Positions 7,489 through 15,740 are shown, counted from the stretch's first letter. The stretch: 20,212 nt of DNA from JASFBA01 sp034433695 (GCA_034433695.1 DAOUAK010000035.1:1-20212); one strand, 5' to 3'. Made by a program: numbers and translations. Notes: generated by a model from the letters alone, not told the origin.

Positions 7489-8790
7489 TTATGCGCCGAG
7501 CACCAGATGCGCCACCTTGCGCCCCAGACGCACGCTGTAGTTGGTGCCCCGGTCCTCCGGGAAGATCTGGGTGGTGTTGGCCAGGAACAGGTTGGGCACC
7601 GAAGTGCGGTGGGGAGGGATGCGCCGGGAATAGCCTGGGGTGATGATCGGCTGGGCCGCCTTTTCCTCAAAGCGCCAGCACTCCTCCACCCAGTCGAGGG
7701 TGAACTCGGGATGGATGCGCTGAATGCCGGGGAGATAGGTTTGCAAGAGTTCCTCGGTGGACAGGGAGAAATAGGGATGCGTCGGATCGAGGTAGTTGGT
7801 CAAATAGAGGAGATGCCGGCCGCCGTAGACCTCGGGAGGGATGCAGTTGGTGTGTTCGATGGCCCCGACAAAGGGGCTCTCGCGGTCGCTGATGTTCAGC
7901 CAGTAGATCGAACTGAGCGGACGCCGCATCTGGAGCACCAGGCAGAGGGCAGCCTGGTAACGCTGCTGCCGCAGGAGGTTTCCGTATTCGCGGGAGAGGA
8001 AGGGGGCGATGGTGCGGAAGGTGGTGCTGGGCACGGTGGCGATGACCACATCATAGGGGCCGACGCGCCGTTCTCCTCCCAGGAACACCCCCCAGACCCG
8101 CCAGCCCTCCACCATCAGGAGTTTCACCGGGGTCTCCAGGTGAATCCTGCCCCCCCGGGCCCGGATTTCGCGGGCCAGGGCGTCGATGAGCACCTGGAAA
8201 CTGCCCCGGGGGTAACCCAGGCGCTCCGCTCCCAGCCCTCTGCGCGAGCCGCCCCGCAGGTAAACCTTGCCCCAGAACCAGGTCATCGAGACCTGGTTGT
8301 AGGCATCGCCGAACTTGCCCAGGAGGAGCGAACGCCAGAGCACCTCGTAGGCCTGCCGGCCGGCCCAGCGCGGAATCCATTCGTCCGCCGTAATCTCCTC
8401 AAAGCGCCGCCAGTTGCGATAGTGCTGGAGGAAAAAGATCACCAGCCCCAGGCGCAGCCGGTTGAAGGGATGCAGCGGCCGAAAGCGCAACAGGTCCAGC
8501 GGCGTGGTGAAGGGGTAGATCTGCCCCCGGTAGAGGAAGCCCACGCGGGACGGAATCCAGGAAATGTGCTCCCGTAGCCCCAGTTCCTCGGCCAGGGAGA
8601 GGATGTCGCGGTCGCTCAGGAAGAGGTGGTGGTAAAAGGCCTCCAGCCGGGTTTCGCCGACGGGAAAGGTGCGGGCCTGACCGCCCAGTTGAGGGGAGGC
8701 CTCGTACAGGTCCACCTCCTGGCCGGCCTTGAGGAGTTCGTAGGCGGCGGTCAGGCCGGCAAAGCCTCCGCCGATGACGGCCACCTTCAT
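7489..8790 (-). CDS. FAD-dependent oxidoreductase, amine oxidase / protoporphyrinogen oxidase-like
   Basis: The N-terminus MKVAVIGGGFAGLTAAYELL with the following DLYEASPQLGGQ is a classic Rossmann FAD-binding fold (GxGxxG, then an acidic residue binding the ribose). The 433-residue protein keeps a C-terminal flavin-contact region with FLANTTQIFPEDRGTN, as in amine oxidase, phytoene desaturase and protoporphyrinogen-oxidase-like proteins. The substrate is unknown. It overlaps the upstream flippase-like gene by 4 bases (ATGA), so the two are translationally coupled and likely act in one pathway, perhaps on a membrane lipid or lipid-linked sugar; that is inference. No signal peptide is seen. 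Confidence 0.85.
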   Translation of the reverse strand: MKVAVIGGGFAGLTAAYELLKAGQEVDLYEASPQLGGQARTFPVGETRLEAFYHHLFLSDRDILSLAEELGLREHISWIPSRVGFLYRGQIYPFTTPLDLLRFRPLHPFNRLRLGLVIFFLQHYRNWRRFEEITADEWIPRWAGRQAYEVLWRSLLLGKFGDAYNQVSMTWFWGKVYLRGGSRRGLGAERLGYPRGSFQVLIDALAREIRARGGRIHLETPVKLLMVEGWRVWGVFLGGERRVGPYDVVIATVPSTTFRTIAPFLSREYGNLLRQQRYQAALCLVLQMRRPLSSIYWLNISDRESPFVGAIEHTNCIPPEVYGGRHLLYLTNYLDPTHPYFSLSTEELLQTYLPGIQRIHPEFTLDWVEECWRFEEKAAQPIITPGYSRRIPPHRTSVPNLFLANTTQIFPEDRGTNYSVRLGRKVAHLVLGA

Positions 8791-9902
8791 CGCCGGCCCT
8801 CCTCTCCCTCGGAGGAGGCAGGGGCATCCTCCGCGCCGGCCCTTTCCAGGGCATATTCCTTCTCCACCCTTCCCCAGGAGAGGCCCTTGCGGGCCATGTA
8901 GTAGGCGCCCAGGGCGGTGATGGGAAACCAGAGGGCGACGTGCAGGGCAAAGGTGTAAGCGGTGGCCAGGGGGCCGGGGACCCCGGAGGTCTCCAGCACC
9001 TGGATGCCAGGCCAGTCGAAGGTGCCCACGTAGCCGGGGCCGGCCGGCAAGGTGGTGAACAGATTGACCACGCCGTTCATCAGCATCAGGATGTAAAACG
9101 GTACGACGAAGGAAAAGGCGTGCATCACGAACCAGTACTTGACCGTCTCGGCCAGCCAGACGACCGCCGAGGTCACAAAGATCATCCCCATATCCCGGGG
9201 GCTGCGCAGGCAGCGTAGCCCCTCTACAAAGCGGTCGGCGATGCCCTGCACCGGCCGGCGAATCCGCCGAGGCAGGAGGCGTTCAAAGAGCCAGGTGTAA
9301 AGGGCCTGCGTCCGGCGCGGCGATATGGCGATCAGAAAAAAGAACCCCAGGGCCCCGAAGAAGGCGACGGTAAAGATGACCACCCAGCGTCGCCACTCCG
9401 GGGTGATGGCCGGGCTCAGGGGAAGGCCGATGAAGACAAAAAGCAACATGATGATGCCGTCGAAAATGCGTTCGGCCAGGATGGTCGCCAGGGAGGCGCT
9501 GATGCTTACCCCTTCCTCGCGCCGCAGGACATAGGCGCGCAAAAGTTCCCCGGCCCGAAAGGGGTAGAGGTTGTTGCCCATATAGCCGATGCAGACGATG
9601 GGGAAGAGCCGCTTCAGGGGAACTCGACCGAGTGGCCGGAGCATATAGTGCCAGCGCCAGGTCCGGGCCCACACGCCGAAGAAATAGACGACTACGCCGG
9701 GGATCACCCAGAGGTACTGGGCCCCCTGCAACTGCTCCCAGACCTGGTCCATCTGGCCGCGCATGTCGGCCAGCACGCGGTAAAGGAAAAAGGCGCTGAT
9801 GGCCAGCCCGAGGTAGACCTGCCAGCGCTTTCTCAGGTGGGCCTTGAGCCGGCCGGCCCACCCACCGATTGTCCCCAGCCGTTCCGATCGGACCTCCATC
9901 AT
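8787..9902 (-). CDS. Lysylphosphatidylglycerol synthase TM / UPF0104 flippase-like membrane protein
   Basis: The 371-residue protein has about eight membrane segments and the UPF0104 hallmarks NNLYPFRAGELLRAYVLRR (positions about 110-128) and LATILAERIFDG, then a late GPGYVGTFDW segment. This is the membrane half of MprF-type proteins without the aminoacyltransferase domain; free-standing members occur next to glycosyltransferase genes and are thought to move or modify lipids. The start could be ATG 9902 or the adjacent ATG 9899; a GAGG lies 2 or 5 bases upstream. It has its own promoter directly upstream, and its stop overlaps the FAD gene. The family call is good, the substrate is open. Confidence 0.88.
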   Translation of the reverse strand: MMEVRSERLGTIGGWAGRLKAHLRKRWQVYLGLAISAFFLYRVLADMRGQMDQVWEQLQGAQYLWVIPGVVVYFFGVWARTWRWHYMLRPLGRVPLKRLFPIVCIGYMGNNLYPFRAGELLRAYVLRREEGVSISASLATILAERIFDGIIMLLFVFIGLPLSPAITPEWRRWVVIFTVAFFGALGFFFLIAISPRRTQALYTWLFERLLPRRIRRPVQGIADRFVEGLRCLRSPRDMGMIFVTSAVVWLAETVKYWFVMHAFSFVVPFYILMLMNGVVNLFTTLPAGPGYVGTFDWPGIQVLETSGVPGPLATAYTFALHVALWFPITALGAYYMARKGLSWGRVEKEYALERAGAEDAPASSEGEEGRR

Positions 9903-9927
9903 CGCCTCGCCGAACCTCTACCGGCCC

Positions 9928-9956
9928 ATCATATCCCGGAATATGGTCGTTGTCAA
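9928..9956 (-). promoter_or_regulatory. Strong sigma70-type promoter for the flippase-FAD gene pair
   Basis: On the minus strand a perfect -35 TTGACA (9956-9951) and a -10 TATGAT (9933-9928) are separated by 17 bases. It sits in the 67-base gap between the P-loop gene and the flippase-like gene, the longest gap in this nine-gene run, so the last two genes can be expressed independently. Confidence 0.8.
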
Positions 9957-9969
9957 TCGAGGTCGGAAG

Positions 9970-10335
9970 TCATATTCCCCACCCCTCGTGCAAAAAGGCC
10001 AGCACTTTTTCCAGGACCTCTTCCTGGCTCAGGTCATCGGTCGGCAGGTAAAGGTCGCACCAGGCGCGGGTCTCGGCCAGCCGGCGGTGTTGCTCCGCCA
10101 CCATCTCCTCGTTCCAGTCGTTGCGTCCCAGGCGGGCGTTGATCGTCTCCGGCCGGGCGTCCAGGTAGATGAGGATGTTCGGCGGGCCGTGGGCCCGCCA
10201 CATGCCGGCCACAAGGGAGTGTTCCTGGGCGATGCTGCGGGCGTTGTAACCCCGTGCCCGCAGGGCCTCGGCCAGCACCGTTTTCCCCGAGCCGCAAACA
10301 CCTACGATGGCGATACGTGGCAGTTCTCGACGCAT
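9970..10335 (-). CDS. Small P-loop NTPase / nucleotide kinase-like protein
   Basis: From ATG 10335, preceded by GAGGA, the product is 121 residues. The N-terminus RIAIVGVCGSGKTVLAEALR holds a Walker A motif (GVCGSGKT, residues 12-19). NILIYLDARPETINARLGRN resembles the segment of small kinases that follows the lid, and a conserved-looking arginine follows. The size and layout resemble minimal adenylate- or shikimate-kinase-like P-loop proteins, but I cannot assign a substrate. The open frame extends about 80 residues further upstream, but that part only shadows the isomerase gene and has the composition of a wrong frame. It lies 11 bases after the isomerase-like gene. Confidence 0.75.
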   Translation of the reverse strand: MRRELPRIAIVGVCGSGKTVLAEALRARGYNARSIAQEHSLVAGMWRAHGPPNILIYLDARPETINARLGRNDWNEEMVAEQHRRLAETRAWCDLYLPTDDLSQEEVLEKVLAFLHEGWGI

Positions 10336-10346
10336 TCGGTCCTCGT

Positions 10347-11135
10347 TTACATCCCGACCATCCGGCGCAGGAAAAAGAGGCTGCTCGCCACGGCCTCCTC
10401 GTCGCCCGAGACCTCCAGGACAAGACGCGGGGGATGGGGGTGCAGGGCCAGGAGCGGCAGGAAGCGGGTGAAATCCACCGTGCCCTCCTCCAGCGGACCG
10501 TGGGCATCTACCCGGCCGTCGTTGTTGTGCAGGTGGAGGTAGGCGGTGTATCCTCCAAGGACGGTAAGCCACTCCTCGGGCGGCTGTCGGGAGTAGATGT
10601 TGGCGTGCCCCACGTCGAAGCAGGCCCGCACGGCCGGGGAGTGGACGGCCTCCAGGAGGTCGCGCAACACGGCCGGATGCGGCTCCCAGACGTTTTCCAG
10701 GAGGATCTGTAGCCCCAGCCGGCCGGCCTCCTCCGCCACCCCTCGCCAGAAGTCGGCGCTACGGCGCAGCCAGCGCCGGTCAAAGCCCGGAGCGCGGATG
10801 AGCGGGTTGTAGCCGGTGTGAAAGATCACCGTGCCGGCCCCGACCTCGACGGCCACCGCCAGCGCCTTGCGGTAGCGTTCCCGGCAAAAGGCCACCAGGC
10901 CGCGGTCGCGCAATCCGGGATTGAGGTCGGAACGCGGCCCGTGGAGGGCGCGTTCTCCGGGAATCTGCTGAAGCAAAGGGCGCAGTTCCTCCAGCCGGCC
11001 GCGCCAGTCGTCCTCCAGGAGGTCCGGGTCGGCAAAGTCCCCCACCTCCACTCCCAGGCCGTAGCGTCGGGCCAGGGCCGGGATGAAACCCCATCCCTCC
11101 CGCTGGCAGGCAATGAGGATGGCGGGTCCGACCAC
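10347..11135 (-). CDS. Sugar phosphate isomerase/epimerase-like TIM barrel protein
   Basis: The 262-residue protein fits the xylose isomerase-like / AP endonuclease 2 superfamily. Candidate metal and catalytic residues appear in the expected order: His65 (ALHGP), His106 (IFHTGYN), Glu147 (LLENVWE), Asp174 and His177 (CFDVGHAN), His203 (LHLHNND), Asp210 and His212 (VDAH), and Glu241 (LEVSG). The start is GTG at 11135 with AGGAGG 5 bases upstream; one base separates it from the glycosyltransferase stop, so translation is coupled. The actual sugar substrate cannot be read from the sequence. Neighbouring glycosyltransferase and rpe genes fit sugar metabolism. Confidence 0.85.
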   Translation of the reverse strand: MVGPAILIACQREGWGFIPALARRYGLGVEVGDFADPDLLEDDWRGRLEELRPLLQQIPGERALHGPRSDLNPGLRDRGLVAFCRERYRKALAVAVEVGAGTVIFHTGYNPLIRAPGFDRRWLRRSADFWRGVAEEAGRLGLQILLENVWEPHPAVLRDLLEAVHSPAVRACFDVGHANIYSRQPPEEWLTVLGGYTAYLHLHNNDGRVDAHGPLEEGTVDFTRFLPLLALHPHPPRLVLEVSGDEEAVASSLFFLRRMVGM

Positions 11136-11136
11136 C

Positions 11137-12081
11137 TTATCCTCCTACCAGTCGGCCGGCCACTTCCTCCAGGGGAACCGTCCGGCCGGCCTGGACCTGG
11201 CGGCGGGCCGGCCACCAGGCCGGAAGGAGGAGCAGGCCGGCCAGTTGTCCCCGCAGCCGGGAGCGCGCCGCCGCCCCTCGCCAGTGACGCAATGCCTCTC
11301 CGGCAATGCGCATCTGGGCCCGCACGATTTTCCTCCAGTGCCGTCGCAGAAGCGGCCCCGGCATATCTTTCGCCAGCACCAGGAGGGTATTCCGCCCTAC
11401 GTAGTACGAAGCCAGCGTTCCCCCGCCGGTTGCGCTGACCTTGTGGTAGACGATGGCCCGGGGGACAAAACGGCAACGGTAGCCGCGCAACTGCGCCCGC
11501 CAGGCCAGGTCGACATCCTCCAGGTACATGAAAAGCCGCTCGTCAAAGCCTCCCAGTTCCTCCAGCAGGGCCCGCCGGTAGTAAGCCGCCGCTCCGCACG
11601 GCCCCCAGACCTCGAACTCTCTATCGTACTGTCCGTGGTCCTCTTCCCAGGCTCCCCGGTTGCGGGGGATGCCATCCACCCCGTAGAGGTCGCCGGCCGC
11701 ATGGAGGATGTTGGGGCGGTCGAAAAGCCGGATTTTGCTGGCAAAGAAAGGGACCTCGGGATGAGCCTCTGCCGCCTCCACCAGCGCCTTCAGCCATCCG
11801 GGGTCGGCCCGGGTGTCGTTGTTCAGCAGGGCGATATCCCGGCCGGCGGCCAGGCGCCATCCCCGGTTGGCGGCCGTCGCCATCCCCATATTGCGAGGCA
11901 GTTTCAGCACCTGCACCTCGGGATGGTGCCGGCGTACCCATTCGGCAGAGCCGTCGTCGGAGCCGTCGTCCACCAGGATCGTTTCAAAATCCCGGAAGTG
12001 CTGGGCCCACAGCGCCTCCAGGCAGGTCGGAAGGTGCTCCAGGCCGTTGTAGTTGGGAATCACCACCGAGACGGAAGGCAT
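11137..12081 (-). CDS. Family 2 glycosyltransferase
   Basis: The 314-residue protein has a GT-A fold: VSVVIPNYNGLEHLPTCLEA at the N-terminus, ILVDDGSDDGS (Asp38-Asp39), the metal-binding LLNNDT (Asp89) and YLEDVDLAWR (Glu188, Asp189, Asp191), as in rhamnosyltransferase-like GT2 enzymes. It probably transfers a nucleotide-activated sugar to a lipid-linked or polysaccharide acceptor at the cytoplasmic membrane face; the C-terminal LAGLLLLPAWW is hydrophobic and could touch the membrane. The start ATG at 12081 lacks a clear SD, so it may depend on coupling to the membrane protein gene ending 12 bases before. Sugar and acceptor are unknown. Confidence 0.92.
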   Translation of the reverse strand: MPSVSVVIPNYNGLEHLPTCLEALWAQHFRDFETILVDDGSDDGSAEWVRRHHPEVQVLKLPRNMGMATAANRGWRLAAGRDIALLNNDTRADPGWLKALVEAAEAHPEVPFFASKIRLFDRPNILHAAGDLYGVDGIPRNRGAWEEDHGQYDREFEVWGPCGAAAYYRRALLEELGGFDERLFMYLEDVDLAWRAQLRGYRCRFVPRAIVYHKVSATGGGTLASYYVGRNTLLVLAKDMPGPLLRRHWRKIVRAQMRIAGEALRHWRGAAARSRLRGQLAGLLLLPAWWPARRQVQAGRTVPLEEVAGRLVGG

Positions 12082-12093
12082 CGCGCCGGGAGT

Positions 12094-12480
12094 TTACTGC
12101 GCGCCCGGTTCCAGGGCCGCCCGCACCTCGGGCTGGAAGAGGTACCACAGGGCCAGCGCCCCGATGGCCGTGCTGATGGGAGGAAAGGCAAAAAGGTCAA
12201 GGATGGCCAGGACGATGGCGCCCACCCGAGCCCAGGTCTGCAACTTCCACAGCCCCCAGCCGACGGCGGCGTGGGCCACTCCGTAGAGGAAGAGGAGGAG
12301 TAGGCCCAGCAACGCCACCAGGGCTACAATCGGTACGGCGATATAGCCCGGATGCCAGGGGCGTACGGCCACGGCCACGATAAACGGCACCAGGGCCAGG
12401 ACGCAGCACCCCAGTAGAGTCAGGCCGGCCACCAGGAAATGATAGATGCTCAACAGGGTGATCCCATCGGGACGCTTCAT
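12094..12480 (-). CDS. Small four-helix membrane protein of unknown function
   Basis: The 128-residue protein has four likely membrane segments (about residues 8-38, 46-75, 84-100 and 101-117) and the opening MKRPDGITLLSIYHFLVAG. Its GLWKLQTWARVGAIVLAI and GALALWYLF stretches look like a family of small Chloroflexota membrane proteins that I recognise only by pattern. The start ATG 12480 has AGGAGG 6 bases upstream, overlapping the rpe stop region. No catalytic residues are evident, so no function is proposed. Confidence 0.8.
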   Translation of the reverse strand: MKRPDGITLLSIYHFLVAGLTLLGCCVLALVPFIVAVAVRPWHPGYIAVPIVALVALLGLLLLFLYGVAHAAVGWGLWKLQTWARVGAIVLAILDLFAFPPISTAIGALALWYLFQPEVRAALEPGAQ

Positions 12481-12490
12481 CGAACACCTC

Positions 12491-13219
12491 CTATGCTTCT
12501 TTCAACGCTTCGGCGACGGCCCGGTGCAGCCGGTGCACGGCTGCGGCCGGCCCATCCTCTGCCTCGAAGATGGCCGCTCCCGCCACCAGGACATCCGCTC
12601 CGGCCCGCACCACCAGCGGAGCCGTCTGCTCGTCAATGCCACCGTCCACCGCGATTTCCACCCGTTCCAGGCCGCGCTCCCGGAGCATCCGCTTCAGTCG
12701 AACGATCTTCTCCAGGCTGGCAGCGATGAAGGGTTGTCCCCCCCAGCCCGGATTGACCGACATCACCAGCACCTGTTCCAGTTCGGGCAGGATTTCCTCC
12801 AGGGTAAATAGCGGAGTGGCCGGGTTCAGGGCTACGCCGGCCCGGCAGCCCAGTTCGTGGATCTGGCCGATCAGCCGGTGCAGATGGGGGCAGGCCTCCA
12901 CGTGGACGATGAGCCCGTTCGCCCCGGCTCCGGCAAAGGGCCGGAGGAACCGTTCCGGTTTCTCTACCATCAGGTGCACGTAGAGCGGCAGCCGGGTGAC
13001 CGGCCGCAGGGCCTGCACGATGAGGGGGCCAAAGGTCAGGTTGGGCACAAAGTGCCCGTCCATCACATCCACGTGCACCCGGTCGACGCCGGCTTCCTCC
13101 ACCGCCCGAACCTGTTCCCCCAGCCGGGCGAAATCGGCCGAGAGGATGGAAGGAGCCAGGTAAATTTTCCGCCCCGGGGGCGGCCGGTTCGTCACCTCAT
13201 CGGGCGAACGGTAGCCCAT
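12491..13219 (-). CDS. rpe: Ribulose-phosphate 3-epimerase
   Basis: Rpe interconverts ribulose 5-phosphate and xylulose 5-phosphate in the pentose phosphate and Calvin pathways. The 242-residue protein shows LAPSILSADFARLG (21-34), HVDVMDGHFVPNLTFGP with metal ligands His49 and Asp51, VHLMVEKPE with His82, MSVNPGWGGQPF and EIAVDGGI with Asp192, in the family order. About 17 extra residues precede the family core; the ATG at 13219 is kept because GGAGG lies 7 bases upstream. It begins 3 bases after the ABC permease stop, so it belongs to the same transcript although its function is unrelated. Confidence 0.95.
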   Translation of the reverse strand: MGYRSPDEVTNRPPPGRKIYLAPSILSADFARLGEQVRAVEEAGVDRVHVDVMDGHFVPNLTFGPLIVQALRPVTRLPLYVHLMVEKPERFLRPFAGAGANGLIVHVEACPHLHRLIGQIHELGCRAGVALNPATPLFTLEEILPELEQVLVMSVNPGWGGQPFIAASLEKIVRLKRMLRERGLERVEIAVDGGIDEQTAPLVVRAGADVLVAGAAIFEAEDGPAAAVHRLHRAVAEALKEA

Positions 13220-13222
13220 CGT

Positions 13223-14677
13223 TCATCCTCCGAAAGCCTGCAGGGCAACCTGCGTGGTTACATAGACCTCCACAAAGGCCGCTACCAGGAGGAGCGGAAG
13301 CACCAGGAGGAAGAACACCTTGAGGAAATTGGCCAGGCCCAGGAGAAGCGTATCGCCCAGGGTCATCTCCGGCGGGGGTGAGAGGACGGACGCGCCCATC
13401 TGGAAGGCCACGGCTGTGGCGATAAGGACGGCCGGTATCTCCAGCAGGCCGTGCGGCCAGAGGAGCGTAGCCAGGGCTCCTACCGGAAAGCCGACGGCGG
13501 TCGCTTCCCCCAGGACGAAACCGATGATGCCGAAGGTCAGGAGCAGCGGTGCCGTAGCGGCGATGCCGAACGTTACGGGAGCAAAGAGGGAGGAGAAAAG
13601 CACGGAGCGCAGGTTCTGGAAAAAGATGGTCAAGGGGGTCCAGGGTTGACCTTGCAGCCCTTCCCGGAGACGAAGCAGGCTCTGGCGGATGGCCTCCGGA
13701 GACCATTCTTTGGCGATTTCGGGGGGCAGAGGGTGTGCCCGGGCCAGGGCCCAGCCGGCCGCCGCCCCGATCGCCAGCACGGCCATCGTCACCAGGACCG
13801 CCCCTCCGCTGCGGCGCAGAATCTGAGAGAGGTCGCGGAAGTAAAGCCGGCCGATCGTCAGGGGGGCCGAGGGCCGGCCCGAAAGGGCTGCGGCCGGCTC
13901 CTGGCGCAGAAAACTCTGCAGGGTACGCCAGGTCCGCCGCAGGTCGATCCGGTCTATCGTCCGCGCCAGCAGGTTTTCCCGGTTGAAGAGCCGAATGCCC
14001 ATCCGAATCAGGGCCACATCGGCCACTGCCTGGGCCAGGGCAATCAGCCAGAGGGCCGGCCGGGCATCCCAGGCCACGACCAGGCTCTGCAAGGTGAGCA
14101 TCAGCATCGCCGGTAGGACGATGAAACTGGCCAGGAGGTTGGCCGCCCGCACGCTGGTCGTGTTGCTGGAGACCACCACCGCCCCGGCCACCATCCCCAC
14201 CGTCAGCGTCACCGCCAGACAGGCGATCTGGAGCAATAGGTCCGGTGCCACCGTAAACCCGGTGAGGCCGGGCAGGTTCAGGGCAAAGAGGGCAATGGCG
14301 GCCAGGCTTCCGGCCAGGGGCAGGGCCAGGGCCGCCAGCAACTTGCCCAGGTAAAGGGCGTGATCCGGAATGGGGGTGGAAAGGAGCGATTCCAGCGTGT
14401 TGCGTTCCTTTTCCCCGACGAACGACTCCAGGGCGATAACCAGGGAGAAGGAGGTCGGGAAAAAGCCCACGATCATCGTGGCAAAGGGGACCAATTGGCT
14501 CGAAACCAGGCCCGGGCGGTAACGCTCCAGGAAGTCGATGCCCGCGTTGGCGGCCAGGATAACCAGCCAGGGGAAGATAAAGGTCAGGATGACCACCGGC
14601 GTGATGATGCGCCAGTCGGTCAGGCTGTCCTTCAGTTCCCGCCGGGAGACGAGGAGACTCTGGCGAAACCAGTTCAT
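13223..14677 (-). CDS. ABC-2 type permease fused to a C-terminal SpoIIM-like (DUF95) domain
   Basis: The 484-residue integral membrane protein starts with LLVSRRELKDSLTDWRIITP and membrane segments typical of ABC-2/NatB export permeases, including the SFVGEKERNTLESLLSTPI block that is diagnostic for this family (about residues 80-110). After a hydrophilic linker (about 235-290) a second part has the pattern of stage II sporulation protein M family proteins: FFQNLRSVLFSSLFAPVTFG, then LLWPHGLLEIPAVLIA with Pro408, and a final AAFVEVYVTTQ. The start ATG 14677 overlaps the ATPase stop as ATGA; an open extension further upstream shadows the ATPase. Its partner is the adjacent ATPase. The transported substrate is unknown. 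Confidence 0.85.
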   Translation of the reverse strand: MNWFRQSLLVSRRELKDSLTDWRIITPVVILTFIFPWLVILAANAGIDFLERYRPGLVSSQLVPFATMIVGFFPTSFSLVIALESFVGEKERNTLESLLSTPIPDHALYLGKLLAALALPLAGSLAAIALFALNLPGLTGFTVAPDLLLQIACLAVTLTVGMVAGAVVVSSNTTSVRAANLLASFIVLPAMLMLTLQSLVVAWDARPALWLIALAQAVADVALIRMGIRLFNRENLLARTIDRIDLRRTWRTLQSFLRQEPAAALSGRPSAPLTIGRLYFRDLSQILRRSGGAVLVTMAVLAIGAAAGWALARAHPLPPEIAKEWSPEAIRQSLLRLREGLQGQPWTPLTIFFQNLRSVLFSSLFAPVTFGIAATAPLLLTFGIIGFVLGEATAVGFPVGALATLLWPHGLLEIPAVLIATAVAFQMGASVLSPPPEMTLGDTLLLGLANFLKVFFLLVLPLLLVAAFVEVYVTTQVALQAFGG

Positions 14678-15609
14678 GGGCTTCCTCCCGCATCTCCGCC
14701 GGCCTCGACCAGGACCTGGTAAATTTCTTCCAGGCTCCGGGGAACCTCGCTCAGCGTCACCACCTCGGCCCCGCCGGCCATCAGACGGCGAAGCACCAGG
14801 GGGTTGATCCGCTCCGGCTGCGGAGAGACGTAGCGTACCCACCCTGGCCCCTGGGCCACGACCTCCACCCATCCGTTCAGCATTTCGGCGAAGTTATCGT
14901 CCAGGCCGTTCCACCGCACCTCCATCAGCGGCGGGCCGAGGAGTTGCCGGCGCAATCCCTGGGGAGTATCCAGGGCAATTATCTGTCCCTGCCGGATGAC
15001 GGCGATGCGGTCGGCCAGTTCCTCGGCCTCGGCCAGGTTGTGGGTGCAGACGAGAAGCGTGCGGCCGGCGGCCCGGAGTTCCCGGATACAGTCCCGCACC
15101 ATGCGGGCGCTGCTGGGGTCCATGGCCGAGGTGGGTTCATCCAGGAGCAGAACCGGCGGGTCGTGCAGGAGGGCGCGTACCAGGGCCACCTTCTGGCGCA
15201 TCCCTTTGGAGAACTCGCCCAGACGCAGGTGGCGGCTCTCCCAGAGGCCGAAGCGGCGCAGCAGTTCCTCGCTCCGTGCCCGGCAGGAAGCGGGGGAAAG
15301 GCCGTGCAGTCCGCCGAAAAAGCCCAGGTAGTCCGGGACACTCATACGCTCGTACAGGCCAGGAAACTCGGTGAGCAGGCCTACCCGCCTCCGCACCTCC
15401 ACCGCCTCCCCAGTCACATCGTGGCCGGCGACCACCGCCCGTCCCCGCGTCGGCCGGAGGATGGCGGAAAGCATCCGCACCGTGGTGGTCTTGCCGGCCC
15501 CGTTGGGCCCCAGGAGGACCACCACTTCTCCCTCGGCGACGGTCAGGGTAACATCCCGCACGGCGGTGACGCGCCCAAAATCTTTGCCCAATCCGACGGC
15601 TTCGATCAT
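14674..15609 (-). CDS. ABC transporter ATP-binding protein (ABC-2 / CcmA class)
   Basis: The 311-residue nucleotide-binding subunit shows Walker A GPNGAGKTT (34-42), a signature variant FSKGMRQK (133-140), Walker B VLLLDEPT (Asp157, Glu158), D-loop SAMDP and the H-loop His190 in CTHN. A C-terminal extension of about 80 residues, as in NatA-type proteins, follows. It powers the permease encoded next to it. The start ATG 15609 has only a weak SD (AGGATGG). It is the first gene of the minus-strand run, with an extended -10 promoter about 50 bases upstream. Confidence 0.95.
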   Translation of the reverse strand: MIEAVGLGKDFGRVTAVRDVTLTVAEGEVVVLLGPNGAGKTTTVRMLSAILRPTRGRAVVAGHDVTGEAVEVRRRVGLLTEFPGLYERMSVPDYLGFFGGLHGLSPASCRARSEELLRRFGLWESRHLRLGEFSKGMRQKVALVRALLHDPPVLLLDEPTSAMDPSSARMVRDCIRELRAAGRTLLVCTHNLAEAEELADRIAVIRQGQIIALDTPQGLRRQLLGPPLMEVRWNGLDDNFAEMLNGWVEVVAQGPGWVRYVSPQPERINPLVLRRLMAGGAEVVTLSEVPRSLEEIYQVLVEAGGDAGGSP

Positions 15610-15659
15610 CGGTCCATCCTGGCAGGGAAAACCGTGCCTCTAAGTCAAGTGACGGCTTC

Positions 15660-15668
15660 ATTATACCA
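15660..15668 (-). promoter_or_regulatory. Extended -10 promoter upstream of the ABC transporter genes
   Basis: On the minus strand the sequence reads TGGTATAAT, a perfect extended -10 (TGn plus TATAAT). No good -35 is found at the usual spacing, which is normal for extended -10 promoters. It lies about 50 bases before the ATPase start in the divergent gap. Confidence 0.6.
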
Positions 15669-15740
15669 CAACCTGGAAAAGTGCGGCGGATGTGTCCGAA
15701 AATTCTCGGGAATAGGGGAGGGGCAGGGCATTTGCCTGCC

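Noticed and set aside
11083..12303. Long plus-strand frame across the glycosyltransferase
   Set aside because: Antisense to a clear GT2 gene with intact motifs; no family resemblance.
13197..14693. Second long minus-strand frame over the ABC permease
   Set aside because: Its translation is Gly/Pro/Arg-rich without membrane segments, while the other frame gives a clear permease.
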